Source of the DNA: RYN-133 sp963708645
Lineage (GTDB): Bacteria; Actinomycetota; Actinomycetes; Mycobacteriales; Jatrophihabitantaceae
NCBI GenBank assembly: GCA_963708645.1
Contig: CAVPTA010000006.1
Span: forward strand, 186,001 to 250,000
Direction of reading: 5' to 3'
DNA: 64,000 bases
The notes under the pieces are model-generated. The model ran no database searches. It saw nothing but the letters and a program-made list of their open reading frames with translations, and was not told the origin of the DNA. A program made the position numbers and the translations under genes. The first letter of the stretch is position 1. Each line of letters starts with the position of its first letter. Positions 42,395-51,469 of the stretch are shown here, piece after piece.

Positions 42395-44206
42395 ATGCCG
42401 GAGCGCTCAGGAGCACCGTCCGGTCGCCCGGACGTGCCCGGCTTTCGCGTGCCCGAGGATCCCGCGTCAGTCCGTATCGAGCAGATTGCCCGGGTCAGCG
42501 CCGAGCTGAGTGCGGCGACCACGATGGAGGCCGTCATCGCCGCCGCTGTCGACCATGCCGTGGTGGCCGTCGGGGCGGCCGTGAGCACCCTGATGCTCAC
42601 CGAGGGCGAGCGGTTGCGCCTGGTCGCCGGCCACGGCCTGCGGCCGGGCGTGCAGGAGAACTGGCAGGACTTCGGCCTGGACGACGTCAATCCGGCCAGT
42701 GACGCTGCACGCACCGGACGTGCGGTCGTGCTGGCCGACCCCGAAACGGTCGAACGTGAATACCCTGTGCTGCGCTCGCAGATGCCGGCCGGGCGTTCGC
42801 TCGTGTGCGTCCCGCTCGACAGCACCAGTCCGGCCGTCGGCGTGATCGGGTTGACCTTCGAAGAGGGCTGGGTGCCCGGCGAGGCCGAGCTCGCGCTGCT
42901 CACCGTGTTCGCCGAAGCGTGCGGGCAAGCCGTGCGGCGCGTCCTGGCGGCCGATGAGGCGGCCAAGCGCGACTGGGAGTTGGCGTTCCTGGCCGACGTG
43001 TCGCTCGAGCTGTCGAGCAGCCTCGACTACGAATCGACTTTGGCGAACGTCGCAAACCTGTGCGTGCCCGCGTTGGGCGACTGGTGCGCCGTCGACATCG
43101 TGACCGACGGCGTCCCCAGCACCCTGGCCGTGGCGCACGTCGACCCGGACAAAGTGCGGTGGGCGTGGGAGCTGCAGGAGCGTTATCCGACCGACTACGA
43201 CTCGGCAAGCGGTGCCGGCAACGTCTACCGCACCGGACGCAGCGAGTTCTATCCCGAGATCACCGACGAGATGCTCGTCGCCGGCGCGCGCGACGAGGAG
43301 CACCTGCGTCTGTCGCGTGAACTGAACCTGCGCGGCGGAATGGTCATCCCGATCCCCGGACGCGACGCGACGCTCGGTGTACTGACGGTGATCCGCACCG
43401 AGGGCAGCGCGCCCTATGTGTCGAGCGATCTCGTGCTCGCCGAAGAGGTCGGACGTCGCGCCGGCGTAGCGATCGAGAACGCCCGACTCTATGGCCAGAG
43501 CCAGGACGTCGCGCTGCAGCTGCAACGCGCGGTTCTGCCCGAGGCGGTCGACGTCATCCCGTACTGGGAGGTCGGGGCGCACTACGAACCCGGCGGACGC
43601 GTCGGCGTCGGCGGCGACTTCTACGACGCAGTCTCCCTACCGAACGGGAGCCTCGCGCTCGCGATCGGCGATGTGATGGGGCACGGCGTGCGAGCCGCCG
43701 CGGCGATGGCGCAGATCCGGGCGGCGACACGGGCATTCCTCAGCCTCGACCCCGATCCTGCGACGGTCGTCGGCCACCTCGACACGATGTTCGCCCGCCT
43801 CGCGATCACCCAACTAGTGACCATCTTCTATGCCGTCGCGGATCTTGCCGCCGGCACGCTGAGCTTCACCAACGCCGGGCACTACCCGGCGATGCTGGTC
43901 GCGCCCGGCGACCGGCCGCGCCCCCTGGCCACGGAGCCGCGGCTGCCGCTCGGAGCAGGCGGCGACGAGCGCACGACGACCACCGTGGCCTTCGGCGGCA
44001 CGGACGTGCTCGTGCTGTTCACCGACGGGCTCGTCGAGCGTCGCGGCGAGATCGTCGATGTGGGACTGGCGCGACTGGTCGACGCCGCGGCCGAGCGCCT
44101 GACCGGACCGCTTGCCGCCGGGACAGGCGCGCTGGTCGACGACCTCATCGGCGGCGCAGATCACGACGACGATGTCACCGTCCTCACGGTGCGGCGCCGC
44201 CGCTGA
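42395..44206 (+). CDS. GAF-domain PP2C-type (SpoIIE/RsbU) serine phosphatase
   Basis: 603 residues. GAF-like domain 1 is about 30-190 and GAF-like domain 2 about 200-360, with no heme or cyclic-nucleotide motif obvious. The SpoIIE-type phosphatase is about 385-600, with GGDFYDA, AIGDVMGHG, FTDGLVE and DDDVTVL metal-binding Asp motifs. RsbU-like phosphatases remove phosphate from STAS anti-anti-sigma proteins to release stress sigma factors. ATG 42395 follows a CAGACT -10-like element by 6 bases, so the gene may be leaderless. The RsbW-like and STAS genes lie just downstream. Confidence 0.88.
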   Translation: MPERSGAPSGRPDVPGFRVPEDPASVRIEQIARVSAELSAATTMEAVIAAAVDHAVVAVGAAVSTLMLTEGERLRLVAGHGLRPGVQENWQDFGLDDVNPASDAARTGRAVVLADPETVEREYPVLRSQMPAGRSLVCVPLDSTSPAVGVIGLTFEEGWVPGEAELALLTVFAEACGQAVRRVLAADEAAKRDWELAFLADVSLELSSSLDYESTLANVANLCVPALGDWCAVDIVTDGVPSTLAVAHVDPDKVRWAWELQERYPTDYDSASGAGNVYRTGRSEFYPEITDEMLVAGARDEEHLRLSRELNLRGGMVIPIPGRDATLGVLTVIRTEGSAPYVSSDLVLAEEVGRRAGVAIENARLYGQSQDVALQLQRAVLPEAVDVIPYWEVGAHYEPGGRVGVGGDFYDAVSLPNGSLALAIGDVMGHGVRAAAAMAQIRAATRAFLSLDPDPATVVGHLDTMFARLAITQLVTIFYAVADLAAGTLSFTNAGHYPAMLVAPGDRPRPLATEPRLPLGAGGDERTTTTVAFGGTDVLVLFTDGLVERRGEIVDVGLARLVDAAAERLTGPLAAGTGALVDDLIGGADHDDDVTVLTVRRRR

Positions 44207-44236
44207 TCCGCGGCTGACCCGCGGTTGATCCGCGGT
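44204..44236. repeat. Three tandem 11-bp repeats TGAYCCGCGGY
   Basis: Copies start at 44204, 44215 and 44226, each containing the CCGCGG palindrome. The first copy includes the phosphatase stop codon. They separate convergent genes and may fold, but no function is evident. Confidence 0.45.
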
Positions 44237-44247
44237 CGGTTGCGACG

Positions 44248-44643
44248 TCAGTCGAGCCGCACCGTCGCCCACACCAGTTTGCCGCCGTCGGGCAGGCGCG
44301 ACACGCCCCAGCTCTCGGCCAGTGCCGCCACCAATTGCAGCCCGCGCCCGCTGGGATCGTCCGGACGCGCGGCGCGTGCACGCGGCCACCCGGCGACCTC
44401 GTCGCTGACCTCGATGTGCATCCGCACACCCTCGACGCTGAGCTGGACCGAGATCGTGCGCGCGCCGGCCCTAACCGAATTGGTCACCAGCTCGCTGATC
44501 ACCGTGGCCACGTCGGTGGATCCCGTGGTACGTCCGCGGGCGGCGCGCGGTGCGTGATCGGCGAGAAACTCCGCCGCGAGGCGCCGCGCCCGGGCCGGAG
44601 CCTGCACGTCACCGGCCAACTCGGCCAGCGTGCTGTGCGCCAT
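44248..44643 (-). CDS. RsbW-like ATP-binding protein (anti-sigma kinase family)
   Basis: 131 residues of HATPase_c fold. The N-box is VISELVTNSVRAGA, and the lid has PSGRGLQLVAALAESWGV. In this family, proteins phosphorylate STAS antagonists and bind a sigma factor. ATG 44643 is chosen; an earlier in-frame start would add 28 weakly conserved residues. It is divergent from the STAS gene (44731), 87 bases away, and convergent with the phosphatase gene. Confidence 0.85.
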   Translation of the reverse strand: MAHSTLAELAGDVQAPARARRLAAEFLADHAPRAARGRTTGSTDVATVISELVTNSVRAGARTISVQLSVEGVRMHIEVSDEVAGWPRARAARPDDPSGRGLQLVAALAESWGVSRLPDGGKLVWATVRLD

Positions 44644-44730
44644 GGTGCTGGGCGTCCCTTCCGGCCGGCCGACCGAACGTGTTCGCAAGGCTCCGCCGTT
44701 GCGGACGGTCTGCCCGGGGTGTGTCACAGT

Positions 44731-45081
44731 ATGCCGGTGGCGACGTTCTCCACGGCGGTGACGCGCTCAGGCGACACGACGATTGTGAGCCTGAGCGGTG
44801 ACCTCGACATCGCGACCGTGCCGCAGCTCGGTCCGCTCGCCGCGACCGAACTCGACCGCCCCGAGTGTCGGGCCCTCGTGCTCGATCTGCGCGAGCTCAG
44901 CTTCCTCGACTCGACCGGGATCGGCTGCTGGGTCGAGACCCGCAGCCATGCCATCGCACTGGGCAAGCGGATGACGATCCGGAATTCGCCGGCCGCCGTG
45001 CGGCGGGTGCTCGAGATCGGTGGTCTGCTGACCTTGTTCGAACAGGAGTCAGCGCAGTCGGACTCAGCGCCTAACGACTGA
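44731..45081 (+). CDS. STAS-domain anti-anti-sigma factor (RsbV-like)
   Basis: 116 residues. VSLSGDLDIATVPQL starts the STAS fold and LRELSFLDSTGIGCWVE carries the conserved phosphorylatable Ser in DSTG. It binds anti-sigma kinases when unphosphorylated. With the PP2C phosphatase and the HATPase gene nearby it completes an RsbU/RsbW/RsbV set, though no sigma factor gene is in the window. Start is ATG 44731. Confidence 0.9.
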   Translation: MPVATFSTAVTRSGDTTIVSLSGDLDIATVPQLGPLAATELDRPECRALVLDLRELSFLDSTGIGCWVETRSHAIALGKRMTIRNSPAAVRRVLEIGGLLTLFEQESAQSDSAPND

Positions 45082-45096
45082 ACCTCAGGTTCAGGG

Positions 45097-46500
45097 TCAG
45101 CTGTATTTGCCCGTCCAGGCCAGCCGCCACGTCTTCGGTCCGATCAGGCCGTTCGGGATGAGCCCGTTGAGCCGCTGCAGTTGCTTGACCATCCGCAGCG
45201 TCTTGGGGCCGTACTGACCGGTGCCGGCGGGGAAGAAGCCGCGGTGGTGCATCTCGTCCTGGAACACCTTGAGCTTCGCGCTCCAGTCGCCGAGGCGGTA
45301 CCACCGCACTCCCGGGAACGCGGGGACTGCCGTGTGAGTGCCCGGCTTGGTCGTCGGCTTGTTGGTCGGTGCGGCGGAGGGATATTTGCCCGTCCACGCG
45401 AGCGCCCAGGTCTTCGGGCCGATGACACCGTTCGCGGTGAAACCGTTGGCCTGCTGGAGTTTCTTCACCATTGCCAGGGTGAGCGGCCCGAATTGTCCGG
45501 TGCCGGCCGGGAACACGCCGCGGCTGTGCATCTGGTTCTGGAACCGCTCGATGTCGTTGTTGGACTGGCCGTAGTGGAAGAAGGCCTTGCTGGGGAATGC
45601 CGGGACCTTCCCGTTCGAGACCGGACGCGGGGCCGGCTTCGGGTGTCCGGTCGAGGGGTTGCTGTACTTGCCGGTCCACGCCAGGCGCCAGGTGTTGGGG
45701 CCGATGTAGCCGGTGACCGGCAAACCGTTGAGCGCCTGCAGGCGCTTGACCATGGCGAAGGTGAGTGGGCCGTACTGGCCGGTGCCGGGCGGGAAGAAGC
45801 CGCGGTGGTGCATCTGGTTCTGGAATCGCTTGATGTCGTTGTTCCAGTCGCCGAGGTAGTACCAGCGCGAGCCGGGGAATGCCGGGATGCCGTGCGAACC
45901 GCCGCCCGAGCCACCGCCGGACCCGCCGCCGGAGCCGCCGCCGGACCCCGGAACGTGAATGTCGCCCACCCGACCGGAACCGGCGTCGGCGTCGTCACGG
46001 AGGCCGAGGATGCCCGCACAGGTCCACGGCTGCCAGCCGCGCATCCGGTAGAGGATGAGGGCGCGGGCGTCCTGCTCGCCCGGGGAGGCCTGGTTCGGGT
46101 AGCCGCTCCCGCCGACGCTGCGCCACGTGGACAGGTCGAACTGGTAAGCGCCGTAATAGCCATTGCCGGTGTTGATCTTGTAGTTGTTGCTCGACTCGCA
46201 CATCCGCAGCCGGTACCAGGTGTGCGCGGACGGGTCGGCGCTCGCCGACGGGCCGGGTGCGAACACGGCGACGGCGGCTGCGCTCGCAGCGAGCGCGCTC
46301 AGAGCTACAGCACGACGCCGCCCAGGGGCGACCCGCTGCCAGAGCTCGACTCGTCGACTGGTCGATGTGTCGACTTGTCGCTGTTTGAGTGCGGTGTCGG
46401 CATCCGGGGTATCGGCGGCCGGGGCGTCCGCGGCCCAGTCGTTGAAGAACGACGTCGACGAGGTCGTGTCGGGGCTCGATCGCCCCAGATATCGGCTCAT
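45097..46500 (-). CDS. Rpf-type transglycosylase with three C-terminal peptidoglycan-binding repeats
   Basis: 467 residues. A cytoplasmic 60-residue head, a membrane/signal helix (about 64-82), and an Rpf core (about 94-165) with catalytic Glu102 in MCESSNNY, GYYGAYQFDLSTW and the Cys pair. A (GGGS)n linker at about 186-202 leads to three about 76-residue modules, starting at about 205, 295 and 392, each beginning (I/V)PAFP and ending TW.LAWTGKY. They are modified peptidoglycan-binding modules. Rpf enzymes cleave peptidoglycan and aid resuscitation and cell division. Orientation suggests secretion or a membrane tether. No riboswitch was recognised in the 228-base leader. Confidence 0.9.
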   Translation of the reverse strand: MSRYLGRSSPDTTSSTSFFNDWAADAPAADTPDADTALKQRQVDTSTSRRVELWQRVAPGRRRAVALSALAASAAAVAVFAPGPSASADPSAHTWYRLRMCESSNNYKINTGNGYYGAYQFDLSTWRSVGGSGYPNQASPGEQDARALILYRMRGWQPWTCAGILGLRDDADAGSGRVGDIHVPGSGGGSGGGSGGGSGGGSHGIPAFPGSRWYYLGDWNNDIKRFQNQMHHRGFFPPGTGQYGPLTFAMVKRLQALNGLPVTGYIGPNTWRLAWTGKYSNPSTGHPKPAPRPVSNGKVPAFPSKAFFHYGQSNNDIERFQNQMHSRGVFPAGTGQFGPLTLAMVKKLQQANGFTANGVIGPKTWALAWTGKYPSAAPTNKPTTKPGTHTAVPAFPGVRWYRLGDWSAKLKVFQDEMHHRGFFPAGTGQYGPKTLRMVKQLQRLNGLIPNGLIGPKTWRLAWTGKYS

Positions 46501-46728
46501 GTCCCGTCCTTCACACCACTAGCCTCAAACAACACAAGCATCAACCGTCACACATGGCACACAGATTCACAACCCTCACCGGCGTGGCGGCTTGGTCATG
46601 CCCGGTGTCGGTGCTAACGCCGACCCGCTACAGCCCCGGGTTCGCGCCGATTTTCGGCGCCTCGCCAGCCGTCCGCGGCAGCTGAGTGCAACGTGAAGAG
46701 CGGGCGCCTACACGGAACAATCGCCAGT

Positions 46729-48291
46729 GTGGATCAGCCCGAGTTGCTTGCCGAGCGCTATCGCCTCGGCCCGCTCCTGGGACGGGGTGGGATGGGTGCG
46801 GTCCACCGCGCACACGACGAGTTGCTCGGCCGCGACGTCGCCGTGAAGCTGCTCGACGTCGAGCAGGCGCCGCAGGCCGCGGTCGAGCGGTTCCGCCGCG
46901 AAGCGCAGTTCCTGGCCGGCCTGTCGCATCCGAACGTCGTGACGATCTTCGACTTCGGCACCGACGAGGCGCGCGCGTGGCTGGTCATGGAACTGCTGGC
47001 CGGACCGACCTTGCAGGAGCTGGTGAACGACCGTGGGGCATTGCCGGTCGAGGTGGCCCGCAGCTACGGACGGCAGTGCGCGAGCGCCCTCGCCGCGGCG
47101 CACGCGGCCGGGATCACGCACCGCGACGTGAAGCCGGCCAATCTCATGCTCGGCGCCGACGGCACGTGCAAGCTGCTCGATCTCGGCATCGCCCGCCTCG
47201 ACGGCGCGGCGACCACCCAACCCGCGCTCACCCAGGCGGGGACGATCCTCGGCACCGTGCCCTACCTGGCGCCGGAGGTGATCACTGGCGCCGCACCCGA
47301 ACCGCCCGCGGATCTGTACGCGCTCGGCGCAGTGCTGTTCACGCTGCTGACCGCCAAGCCGCCGTTCGACGCCGAGGACATGATGGCCGCGATGGCACAG
47401 CACGTGCACGCGCCGGTCCCGCGTCCGTCTTCAGTTCGCGTTGACGTTTCGCCCGACCTCGACGACCTCGTCGTCGCTCTGCTCGCCAAGGATCCGGTCT
47501 CCCGCCCGAGCGCCGCTGACGTGATCGCCCGCCTCGACGGCACTCCGGCAACTGCAACAGCGCCCACGGCCGCGCTGGCGGGGGCGGCCGTGGCGTCGAC
47601 GCAGGTGCTCGCACCGATCGCAGGCGACGGGTCTGCGCGGAGCCGGCTGCAACCTCGAACAGGTCTGATCGCACTCGGGATCGCGTTCGCGCTCGCGCTG
47701 CTCGCAGTCGTGATCGTGATCGCGAACTCAGGCGGCGACACGTCCGGGAGCGGCACGCCGATCGCGGGAAGCACGCGAGGAAACCACCGCTCGAGCAGCC
47801 ATCCCGCGCGCCCGTCCACACACCCGGCAGCTACCCGGTCGACGCCGAGACCGACACCGAGACCGACACGGAGACCGATACCGAGACCGACACCGCGATC
47901 GACACCGACGCCGAGACCGACGGATCTGCCGAGTGCGCTCAGCGCCCTGCGCAGCGCCATCACCACGGCGCAGGCCGACAATGCCGTGTCGGCAGCCGAC
48001 GCGCAGGACCTGCTCCATCGCGTGGACGCGATGAGCACTGCCGGATCGGGCCCCGGTGGGGGGCCTGGCCACCGGGGCGACCAGGGCAACGACCAGGGCA
48101 ACGGCAAGCCGAAGCAGCACGGCGGACCGCCGGCGCCTGACCTGTCCGGGCCGATCAACGACTTCGCCCATCATCTCGACGACCTGCGCGCGCAGGGTGC
48201 GATTACGGCACCGGCCTACAACTCGATTCAGTCGGCGTTGGTTGCGGTGCGCTCGTTCGCGCCGTCGGGCTCGGGTGAGGGCGGCGACTGA
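46729..48291 (+). CDS. Receptor Ser/Thr protein kinase (Pkn type)
   Basis: 520 residues from a GTG at 46729. Kinase domain about 10-285: Gly loop GRGGMGAVHRA, Lys40 (VAVK), HRDVKPAN (131-138), DLG in place of DFG (151-153), and GTVPYLAPE. One membrane helix (IALGIAFALALLAVVIVIA) is followed by an extracellular Pro/Thr/Arg-rich stalk made of 12-bp repeats, then two helical-hairpin repeats (LRSAITTAQADNAVSAADAQDLLHRVD and FAHHLDDLRAQGAITAPAYN). A start at 46693 would add 12 residues. Its last 64 bases overlap the convergent selB gene. Confidence 0.9.
   Translation: MDQPELLAERYRLGPLLGRGGMGAVHRAHDELLGRDVAVKLLDVEQAPQAAVERFRREAQFLAGLSHPNVVTIFDFGTDEARAWLVMELLAGPTLQELVNDRGALPVEVARSYGRQCASALAAAHAAGITHRDVKPANLMLGADGTCKLLDLGIARLDGAATTQPALTQAGTILGTVPYLAPEVITGAAPEPPADLYALGAVLFTLLTAKPPFDAEDMMAAMAQHVHAPVPRPSSVRVDVSPDLDDLVVALLAKDPVSRPSAADVIARLDGTPATATAPTAALAGAAVASTQVLAPIAGDGSARSRLQPRTGLIALGIAFALALLAVVIVIANSGGDTSGSGTPIAGSTRGNHRSSSHPARPSTHPAATRSTPRPTPRPTRRPIPRPTPRSTPTPRPTDLPSALSALRSAITTAQADNAVSAADAQDLLHRVDAMSTAGSGPGGGPGHRGDQGNDQGNGKPKQHGGPPAPDLSGPINDFAHHLDDLRAQGAITAPAYNSIQSALVAVRSFAPSGSGEGGD
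47841..47922 (+). repeat. 12-bp tandem repeat encoding the kinase stalk
   Basis: About seven copies of a degenerate GACACCGAGACC unit, encoding TPRP/TPRPT-type residues between the membrane helix and the extracellular repeats. Such tracts vary in copy number between strains. Confidence 0.65.
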
Positions 48292-50042
48292 GCCATCGTG
48301 CGCCGGTTGCCGTCGAGTCGCACTGTGTACCCGGCAGCGTCGAGATATTCGAGCAACGGGATCACCACCCGGCGCGTGCTGTCGAGTGCCTGCCGGGCCT
48401 GGCTCGAGGTGAACGGCGCGGGCAACTCACGCAACAGGACGACAGCCTGCTCGATCGAATCCGGAAGCAGCACGATGTCGTCGCTGATGCACACGAGTCG
48501 GTGGGCCTTCTCGGCGGCGGCAAGTTCGCGACGGCCGAGGTCGAGTGCGCGCAACTCGTCGCGGTCAGGTGCGTGGAACGGGTGCTCGAACAACCACGAC
48601 TCGACCGAGCGCACCGATCGTTCGGCCGGCCCGAGCGTGACGGCGAGCGACGCGGCAACCCGTCCGCCGCCCTCGGCCAGACCCGCCGCGGCGAGGACCG
48701 GTGCCAGGAGTGCTTCGTCGGGCAACGCAAGCCGCTGCGCGAGGACGCCGAGCGGCATGGCCGGGTCGAGCGGGTGCTGCGCGGCCCATTGCACGACTGC
48801 GTCCGGCGCGGCAGCCAGCCAGTCCTGCCACTGCCCCTCGGCAATCACCCAACCGGCGTGATGGTGCAGATCGTCACGCTCAGGTAGGTCGATGGCGAGT
48901 GCGGCAAGGTGGTCCTCGCGAACCGCGCCACGACGGGTGATCTCGTGATATGCGTCGGGGCGTCCATCGGCAAGTTCGTCGCCACGGTCGCGGGCTGCAC
49001 CTCGCCGCCGCAGCGGCGGCGGATCGGCGTCGAGCACGTCGACGCCGGCGATGACCGAGTGCCGGGACGTGTCGCGCAGAACTGCGCGATCGCCTGCCAG
49101 CAATGGCAATTCATGTTGCAGGGTGAGGCGGGCGGTGTCGGCCCCGAGCGGGCGCACATGGACCGGAGTCGCGAGGGTGCCGATGTGCATCGTCAACCGA
49201 GACGGCCACCGCGCGCCCGGATCGACGGGGCGCAGCCGCACGTCGAAGACCCGGCTGCGGTGCCACGCGGCGTCGGCGAGCAGTACGTCGCCACGGGTCA
49301 CGTCGGCGCGGCTGACACCGCGCAGATTCACCGCCACGCGGGCGATCGCACTCACGCGGTCACGATCACGGCCCAAGCTCTGCACGCTTCGCACGACGAC
49401 CGGCCGACGTCCGAGCAGCAACCGATCGCCGGGCGCGATGGAACCCGCCCCGAGCGTGCCGGTGACGACAGTGCCGGTGCCATGGATCGAGAACGCCCGA
49501 TCGATCCAAAGCCGCACCCTGCCGTCGGTATCGGGTGACGGCAACGCCGCCACCATCGCACCGATTGCTTCGCGCAACTCCGCGAGGCCGAGCCCGGTGG
49601 TCGCCGAGACTGCGACGGCACGGAGGTTGCCGAGCGAGGATTGCCTTATCCGGTCGAGTGATTGGGTCATCGCGTCGCTCGGGTCGGCGAGGTCGCTGCG
49701 GGTCACGGCCAGCACGCCATGCTCGACGTGGAGCGCGTCGATCGCGTTGAGATGCTCCTCCGACTGCACAGACCATCCGGCATCGGCGGCCACGACGAAC
49801 AGCACCGCTGGAACCGGGCCGAGGCCGGCCAGCGTGTTCGCGATGAATCGCTCGTGGCCGGGGACGTCGACCAGTGCCAGTTCGCTTCCGTCAGCCAGTT
49901 CGGTCCAGCCGAAGCCCAGGTCGATCGTGAGCTCGCGGCGTCGCTCCTCCGGCCATCGGTCAGGATCCATGCCGGTGAGCGCGTAGACGAGCGCCGACTT
50001 GCCGTGGTCGACGTGACCAGCGGTCGCCATGACGTGCATCAT
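48228..50042 (-). CDS. selB: Selenocysteine-specific elongation factor SelB
   Basis: 604 residues. The GTPase starts at once: GHVDHGKS (9-16, G1), DVPGHERF (G3) and VTRSDL at the G4 position. Domains II-III follow (RAFSIHGTGTVVTGTL, GARWPSRLTMHIG), then the C-terminal winged-helix array (about 400-604) that binds the SECIS hairpin. SelB delivers Sec-tRNA to UGA codons. The ATG at 50042 overlaps the selA stop (ATGA), so it is chosen over nearby in-frame ATGs. Its 3' end overlaps the kinase gene by 64 bases. Its target here is the formate dehydrogenase at 58382-61675. Confidence 0.93.
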   Translation of the reverse strand: MMHVMATAGHVDHGKSALVYALTGMDPDRWPEERRRELTIDLGFGWTELADGSELALVDVPGHERFIANTLAGLGPVPAVLFVVAADAGWSVQSEEHLNAIDALHVEHGVLAVTRSDLADPSDAMTQSLDRIRQSSLGNLRAVAVSATTGLGLAELREAIGAMVAALPSPDTDGRVRLWIDRAFSIHGTGTVVTGTLGAGSIAPGDRLLLGRRPVVVRSVQSLGRDRDRVSAIARVAVNLRGVSRADVTRGDVLLADAAWHRSRVFDVRLRPVDPGARWPSRLTMHIGTLATPVHVRPLGADTARLTLQHELPLLAGDRAVLRDTSRHSVIAGVDVLDADPPPLRRRGAARDRGDELADGRPDAYHEITRRGAVREDHLAALAIDLPERDDLHHHAGWVIAEGQWQDWLAAAPDAVVQWAAQHPLDPAMPLGVLAQRLALPDEALLAPVLAAAGLAEGGGRVAASLAVTLGPAERSVRSVESWLFEHPFHAPDRDELRALDLGRRELAAAEKAHRLVCISDDIVLLPDSIEQAVVLLRELPAPFTSSQARQALDSTRRVVIPLLEYLDAAGYTVRLDGNRRTMAQSPPSPEPDGANERTATNAD

Positions 50043-51319
50043 GCGCCGACTGCGCGCAGCACCGCATCGCGAACCAGGGTGTCGTCGGTCGGATCGACAC
50101 AGCGCAGGTCGAGCAGGCATCGGTCGTGTTCGACGCGGGTGACGACCGGTGGCCGGCCGGCGCGCAGCGGGCGCGCGAACTGCGCGGGGAGCGAGACAGC
50201 CCAGCCGTCGAGTTCGAGACCGGGCGCGCCGCCGCCGCCGACAACTCCGCTGCTCGCCACCACGGTGCCGCCGACCGCATCGGCCAATACCGCACAGCGT
50301 TGATGCAAGGTGTCGGGGTCTGCCTCGATCGCGGTCCAGGTCGGCGTGGCCTGCGCCGTGAGCGTCGCCTCGAGCGCGGCAAGGGTGAGCTTGTCGACCC
50401 GTAGGGCGCGCGCGAGCGGGTGGCGGCGCAGGCGTTGGACGATCTCTGCGCGTCCCAGCACGATGCCCGCCTGCGGGCCGCCGAGCAGCTTGTCGCCGCT
50501 GGCTGTCACGACGTCGGCGCCCTCGCTCAGCGCCGTGGCGGCGTCCGGCTCGTCCGGCAGGAGTCGGTGCGCACCGAGCAGACCGCTGCCGATGTCGACG
50601 ACGACCGGCACACCCAGTTGGGAAAGGTCGCGGACCGGGACGGCGCTTGTGAAACCCTCGATGCGGAAGTTGCTCGGATGGACCTTCAGGATGCAACCGG
50701 TGTCCGGGCCGATCGCCGCCGAGTAGTCGTCGCGGGTGACCCGGTTCGTCGTCCCGACCTCGCGCAGCCGCGCGCCGGTCGACGCGATCAGATCGGGCAA
50801 TCGGAACCCGTCGCCGATCTCGACGAGTTCGCCGCGACTGACAATCACCTCGCGGTCGCGCGCCAGAGCGGTCGTCGCCAGGACAAGCGCAGCTGCCCCG
50901 TTGTTGACCACGAGTGCATCGCCCGCGGCAGGCACCGCACGCGCCAACGCAGCGAGTGCGCCACGTCCACGCCTGGCACGCTGACCCGATTCGAGGTCGT
51001 ATTCGACATCGACGTAACCGCTCGCCGACTGCAACGCATCACGTGCGGCGTCGGACAGCGATGCGCGGCCGAGGTTGGTGTGCAACACGACGCCCGTCGC
51101 ATTGATCACGCGACGCAACGAGGTTGCCGGGTCGCCGAGACTGACGACCACGTGGTCGGCAACGTCGTCCGGTGCGAGCCGTCCGTCGCGCACGAGTTGC
51201 AGGCCGGTTGCGACGGCCTGCTTTACCCGCACTCGTCCGAATTGCTCGATCGCAGCAGTCAATCGAGGATCGGCGAGCACGGCGTCGGTGCGCGGAACAA
51301 GACGACGTGAATCGGACAA
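50039..51319 (-). CDS. selA: L-seryl-tRNA(Sec) selenium transferase SelA
   Basis: 426 residues. A PLP enzyme that converts Ser-tRNA(Sec) to Sec-tRNA(Sec). VPRTDAVLADPRL starts the family N-terminus. INATGVVLHTNLGRA and VVVDIGSGLLG are conserved blocks, and the PLP Lys is in ASGDKLLGGPQ. The TTG start at 51319 is preferred because GAGGGAGG lies 7 bases upstream. An ATG at 51349, just after the tRNA 3' end, would add 10 non-family residues. selA is coupled to selB and directly follows tRNA-Sec on the same strand. Confidence 0.93.
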   Translation of the reverse strand: MSDSRRLVPRTDAVLADPRLTAAIEQFGRVRVKQAVATGLQLVRDGRLAPDDVADHVVVSLGDPATSLRRVINATGVVLHTNLGRASLSDAARDALQSASGYVDVEYDLESGQRARRGRGALAALARAVPAAGDALVVNNGAAALVLATTALARDREVIVSRGELVEIGDGFRLPDLIASTGARLREVGTTNRVTRDDYSAAIGPDTGCILKVHPSNFRIEGFTSAVPVRDLSQLGVPVVVDIGSGLLGAHRLLPDEPDAATALSEGADVVTASGDKLLGGPQAGIVLGRAEIVQRLRRHPLARALRVDKLTLAALEATLTAQATPTWTAIEADPDTLHQRCAVLADAVGGTVVASSGVVGGGGAPGLELDGWAVSLPAQFARPLRAGRPPVVTRVEHDRCLLDLRCVDPTDDTLVRDAVLRAVGA

Positions 51320-51334
51320 CGGACGCCCTCCCTC
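51317..51334 (-). promoter_or_regulatory. Strong ribosome binding site that fixes the selA start
   Basis: GAGGGAGG on the minus strand (51334-51327) followed after 7 bases by TTG at 51319. This is the only good Shine-Dalgarno in the region and argues against the ATG at 51349. Confidence 0.55.
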
Positions 51335-51353
51335 AGCGCGGCCGAACATGTTG

Positions 51354-51446
51354 CGGAGGCGGACGGGAATCGAACCCGCCAAGCCGAGCTGCTCGACTTC
51401 ACCGGTTTTGAAGACCGGGAGGACCACCAGGCACCCTTACGCCTCC
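51354..51446 (-). tRNA. selC: tRNA-Sec (anticodon UCA)
   Basis: 93 nt. The 5' end GGAGGCG pairs with CGCCTCC at 51361-51355, and the discriminator is G. The anticodon stem is CCGGT/ACCGG with loop CTTCAAA and anticodon TCA at 51411-51409, which reads UGA. A 6-bp long variable arm (GTCGAG/CTCGGC) and a GCGGGTTCGATTCCCGT T-arm complete the type. Long variable arm plus UCA anticodon is diagnostic of tRNA-Sec. CCA is not encoded. It lies between selA and selD, with selD 23 bases away on the opposite strand. Confidence 0.95.
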
Positions 51447-51457
51447 GATCATCACCG

Positions 51458-51463
51458 TACCGT
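51458..51463 (+). promoter_or_regulatory. TACCGT -10 element of selD, leaderless
   Basis: TANNNT placed 6 bases before the selD ATG at 51470 in the 23-base gap after the tRNA-Sec 5' end. The -35 would fall inside the divergent tRNA gene. Confidence 0.45.
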
Positions 51464-51469
51464 TCACAC

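Noticed and set aside
46501..46728. c-di-AMP (ydaO) riboswitch in the leader of the Rpf-type gene
   Set aside because: Rpf genes in actinomycetes often carry it, but the conserved core pairing segments were not found on the minus strand here.
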